Below, piece after piece: positions 4,738 through 5,589 of a DNA stretch of 5,589 bases. Position 1 is the first letter of the stretch; each line of letters opens with the position of its first letter. The DNA is from JBMNTQ01 sp050945815. Its GTDB lineage: Bacteria > Bacillota > Clostridia > Christensenellales > JBMNTQ01. The translations under genes and the position numbers were made by a program. The stretch spans positions 1 to 5,589 of the forward strand of contig JBMNTQ010000134.1 in NCBI GenBank assembly GCA_050945815.1, read 5' to 3'. The notes under the pieces were generated by a model that worked only from the letters and a program-made list of their open reading frames with translations, was not told the origin of the DNA and did not search any database.

Positions 4738-5238
4738 ATGCAGCGCTATAATGAGCAACAGAGCGAATTCAAGGAGAAATTGGTTTCGGTCAACCGCGTC
4801 TCCAAGACCGTCAAGGGCGGCCGCAATATGCGGTTCAGCGCGCTGATGGTCGTCGGCGACGAGAAGGGGCGCGTGGGCTGCGGCCTGGGCAAGGCCACCG
4901 AGATACCGGAGGCCATCCGCAAGGGGCTCGAGACCGCGAAGAAGTCGATGAAGGCCGTGCCGCTTGCCGGAACGACGATACCGCACGAGGTCATGGGCGT
5001 GTTCGGAACCGGCAAGGTCAAGATGCTGCCGGCGCCCGAGGGAACCGGCGTGATCGCCGGAGGCCCGGTGCGCGCGGTGCTTGAGGCCGCGGGCATCAAG
5101 GACATCGTCACCAAGTCGATCGGCTCCAACAACAAGATCAACATGGTCAAGGCCACGCTTGCGGGCCTTTCGGAACTTCGCAGCGCCGAGGAAGTCGCCC
5201 GACTTCGCGGCCCGACTGTCGAAGAGATACTGGGCTGA
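4738..5238 (+). CDS. rpsE: 30S ribosomal protein S5
   Basis: S5 lies at the mRNA entry site next to S3 and S4 and influences decoding accuracy. The product is 166 residues, the usual length. The N-terminal double-stranded-RNA-binding-like fold spans about 10-75. It includes the loop NRVSKTVKGGRNMRFSAL at 19-36, where spectinomycin resistance changes map in E. coli; no such change is evident by eye. GDEKGRVGCGLGKATEIPEAI follows at 40-60, with Cys48 where Phe or Tyr is more usual. The C-terminal fold has PAPEGTGVIAGGPVRAVLEAAG at 98-119, GSNNKINMVKATLAGL at 129-144, and ends RGPTVEEILG. The order rplR-rpsE-rpmD is standard for the spc operon. rpmD begins 16 bases after the stop. Confidence 0.99.
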   Translation: MQRYNEQQSEFKEKLVSVNRVSKTVKGGRNMRFSALMVVGDEKGRVGCGLGKATEIPEAIRKGLETAKKSMKAVPLAGTTIPHEVMGVFGTGKVKMLPAPEGTGVIAGGPVRAVLEAAGIKDIVTKSIGSNNKINMVKATLAGLSELRSAEEVARLRGPTVEEILG

Positions 5239-5246
5239 GGGGGGTG
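5239..5246 (+). promoter_or_regulatory. Off-consensus ribosome binding site of rpmD
   Basis: The bases after the rpsE TGA read GGGGGGTG, 8 bases before the ATG at 5255. GGGGGTG can pair with the anti-Shine-Dalgarno only with a G:U wobble where GGAGGTG has its A. It is the least canonical site in the window apart from rpmC. Confidence 0.65.
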
Positions 5247-5254
5247 CGCGACAG

Positions 5255-5437
5255 ATGAAACTTCACATTACGCAGACCCGCTCCACCATCGGCCGCCTGA
5301 AGGATCAGATCCGAACCATCGAGGCGCTGGGCCTGCGCAAGATCGGCCATACCGTCGTCAAGGAAGACAATCCCGCCGTCCGTGGCATGATCTTCAAGGT
5401 CAAGCACATGGTCAAGGTCGAGGAGATTGAAGACTAA
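5255..5437 (+). CDS. rpmD: 50S ribosomal protein L30
   Basis: L30 is a small 50S protein with a ferredoxin-like fold that binds 23S rRNA. The 60-residue product is normal for bacteria. MKLHITQTRSTIGRLKDQIR at 1-20 matches the family K-[IL]-x-x-x-RS.IGR..-Q..T pattern. TIEALGLRKIGHTVVKEDNPAVRGMI at 21-46 contains the diagnostic LGLRKI and DNPAVRGM motifs, and the end is HMVKVEEIED. The start at 5255 is the only suitable ATG, although its ribosome binding site is G-rich rather than GGAGG. The first 12 coding bases are identical to those of rplO. Its TAA forms part of the rplO ribosome binding site. Confidence 0.98.
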   Translation: MKLHITQTRSTIGRLKDQIRTIEALGLRKIGHTVVKEDNPAVRGMIFKVKHMVKVEEIED

Positions 5438-5443
5438 GGAGGT
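5435..5443 (+). promoter_or_regulatory. Ribosome binding site of rplO, fused to the rpmD stop
   Basis: TAAGGAGGT is a full-length Shine-Dalgarno sequence whose TAA is the rpmD stop codon. It lies 6 bases before the rplO ATG at 5450. The arrangement suggests that terminating ribosomes are passed directly to rplO. Confidence 0.84.
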
Positions 5444-5449
5444 CCCGAG

Positions 5450-5589
5450 ATGAAACTTCACGAACTCAAACCCGCTGAAGGCGCCACCAGGCCTGCCAAG
5501 CGTCTCGGACGCGGCACCGGCTCGGGCCTTGGCAAGACCTCCGGCAAGGGACACAAGGGCGCGAAGGCGCGCTCCGGCGGCGGCAAAGC
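5450..5589 (+). CDS. rplO: 50S ribosomal protein L15, N-terminal part (3' end outside window)
   Basis: L15 is a 50S assembly protein with a long, basic, Gly-rich N-terminal extension that threads into 23S rRNA. Only the first 46 codons and two bases are present, of a family length near 146. MKLHELKPAEGATRPAKRLG at 1-20 is the classic L15 opening. It is followed by RGTGSGLGKTSGKGHKGAKARSGGGK at 21-46, the conserved Gly/Lys/Arg-rich segment. The start is fixed by TAAGGAGGT at 5435-5443. It follows rpmD by 12 bases. In the usual order secY would come next, but that lies outside the window. Confidence 0.97.
   Translation, partial: MKLHELKPAEGATRPAKRLGRGTGSGLGKTSGKGHKGAKARSGGGK

Noticed and set aside
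1..5589. A hidden novel system, mobile element, RNA gene or CRISPR array
   Set aside because: Every stretch is either a recognised ribosomal protein gene or a gap of at most 31 bases holding a ribosome binding site. No direct-repeat array, terminal inverted repeats or RNA-like fold stood out.

Overview
This window is an uninterrupted stretch of the bacterial S10-spc ribosomal protein cluster. All genes are on the + strand. It opens inside the 3' end of rplV and runs through rpsC, rplP, rpmC, rpsQ, rplN, rplX, rplE, rpsZ (zinc-type rpsN), rpsH, rplF, rplR, rpsE and rpmD, ending in the 5' part of rplO. Thirteen genes are complete and two are cut by the window edges.

The organism looks like a GC-rich member of the Bacillota, most likely Clostridia. 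This rests on four signs. Almost every gene has a full AAGGAGG-type ribosome binding site 7-10 bases before its start. S14 is the short four-cysteine zinc form. L24 has the cysteine-bearing C-terminus common in Clostridia. L29 carries the Gram-positive style FNLRFQLATGQL core. Codons end mostly in G or C. The lineage is an inference; species cannot be read from this sequence.

Layout: positions 1-1797 hold the distal S10-type genes (rplV to rpsQ), and 1825-5589 the spc-type genes (rplN to rplO). Junctions range from a 4-base overlap (rplP/rpmC) to 31 bases (rplR/rpsE). None has room for an obvious promoter or terminator, so the whole window is probably part of one transcription unit that begins upstream and continues past the right edge. 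In E. coli the S10 and spc operons are separate at rpsQ/rplN. Here that junction is only 27 bases and is filled by a ribosome binding site.

The products build both subunits. S3, S14, S5, S8 and S17 belong to the 30S: S3 and S14 in the head, S5 and S8 in the body, S17 an early 16S rRNA binder. L22, L16, L29, L14, L24, L5, L6, L18, L30 and L15 belong to the 50S: L5 and L18 bind 5S rRNA, and L22, L24 and L29 sit around the exit tunnel.

I see no mobile element, RNA gene, CRISPR array or undescribed system. The points worth a second look are small: an altered zinc motif in L24, an unusual rRNA-contact loop in L22, an uncertain rpmC start, two pairs of near-identical translation initiation regions, and an off-consensus ribosome binding site at rpmD.
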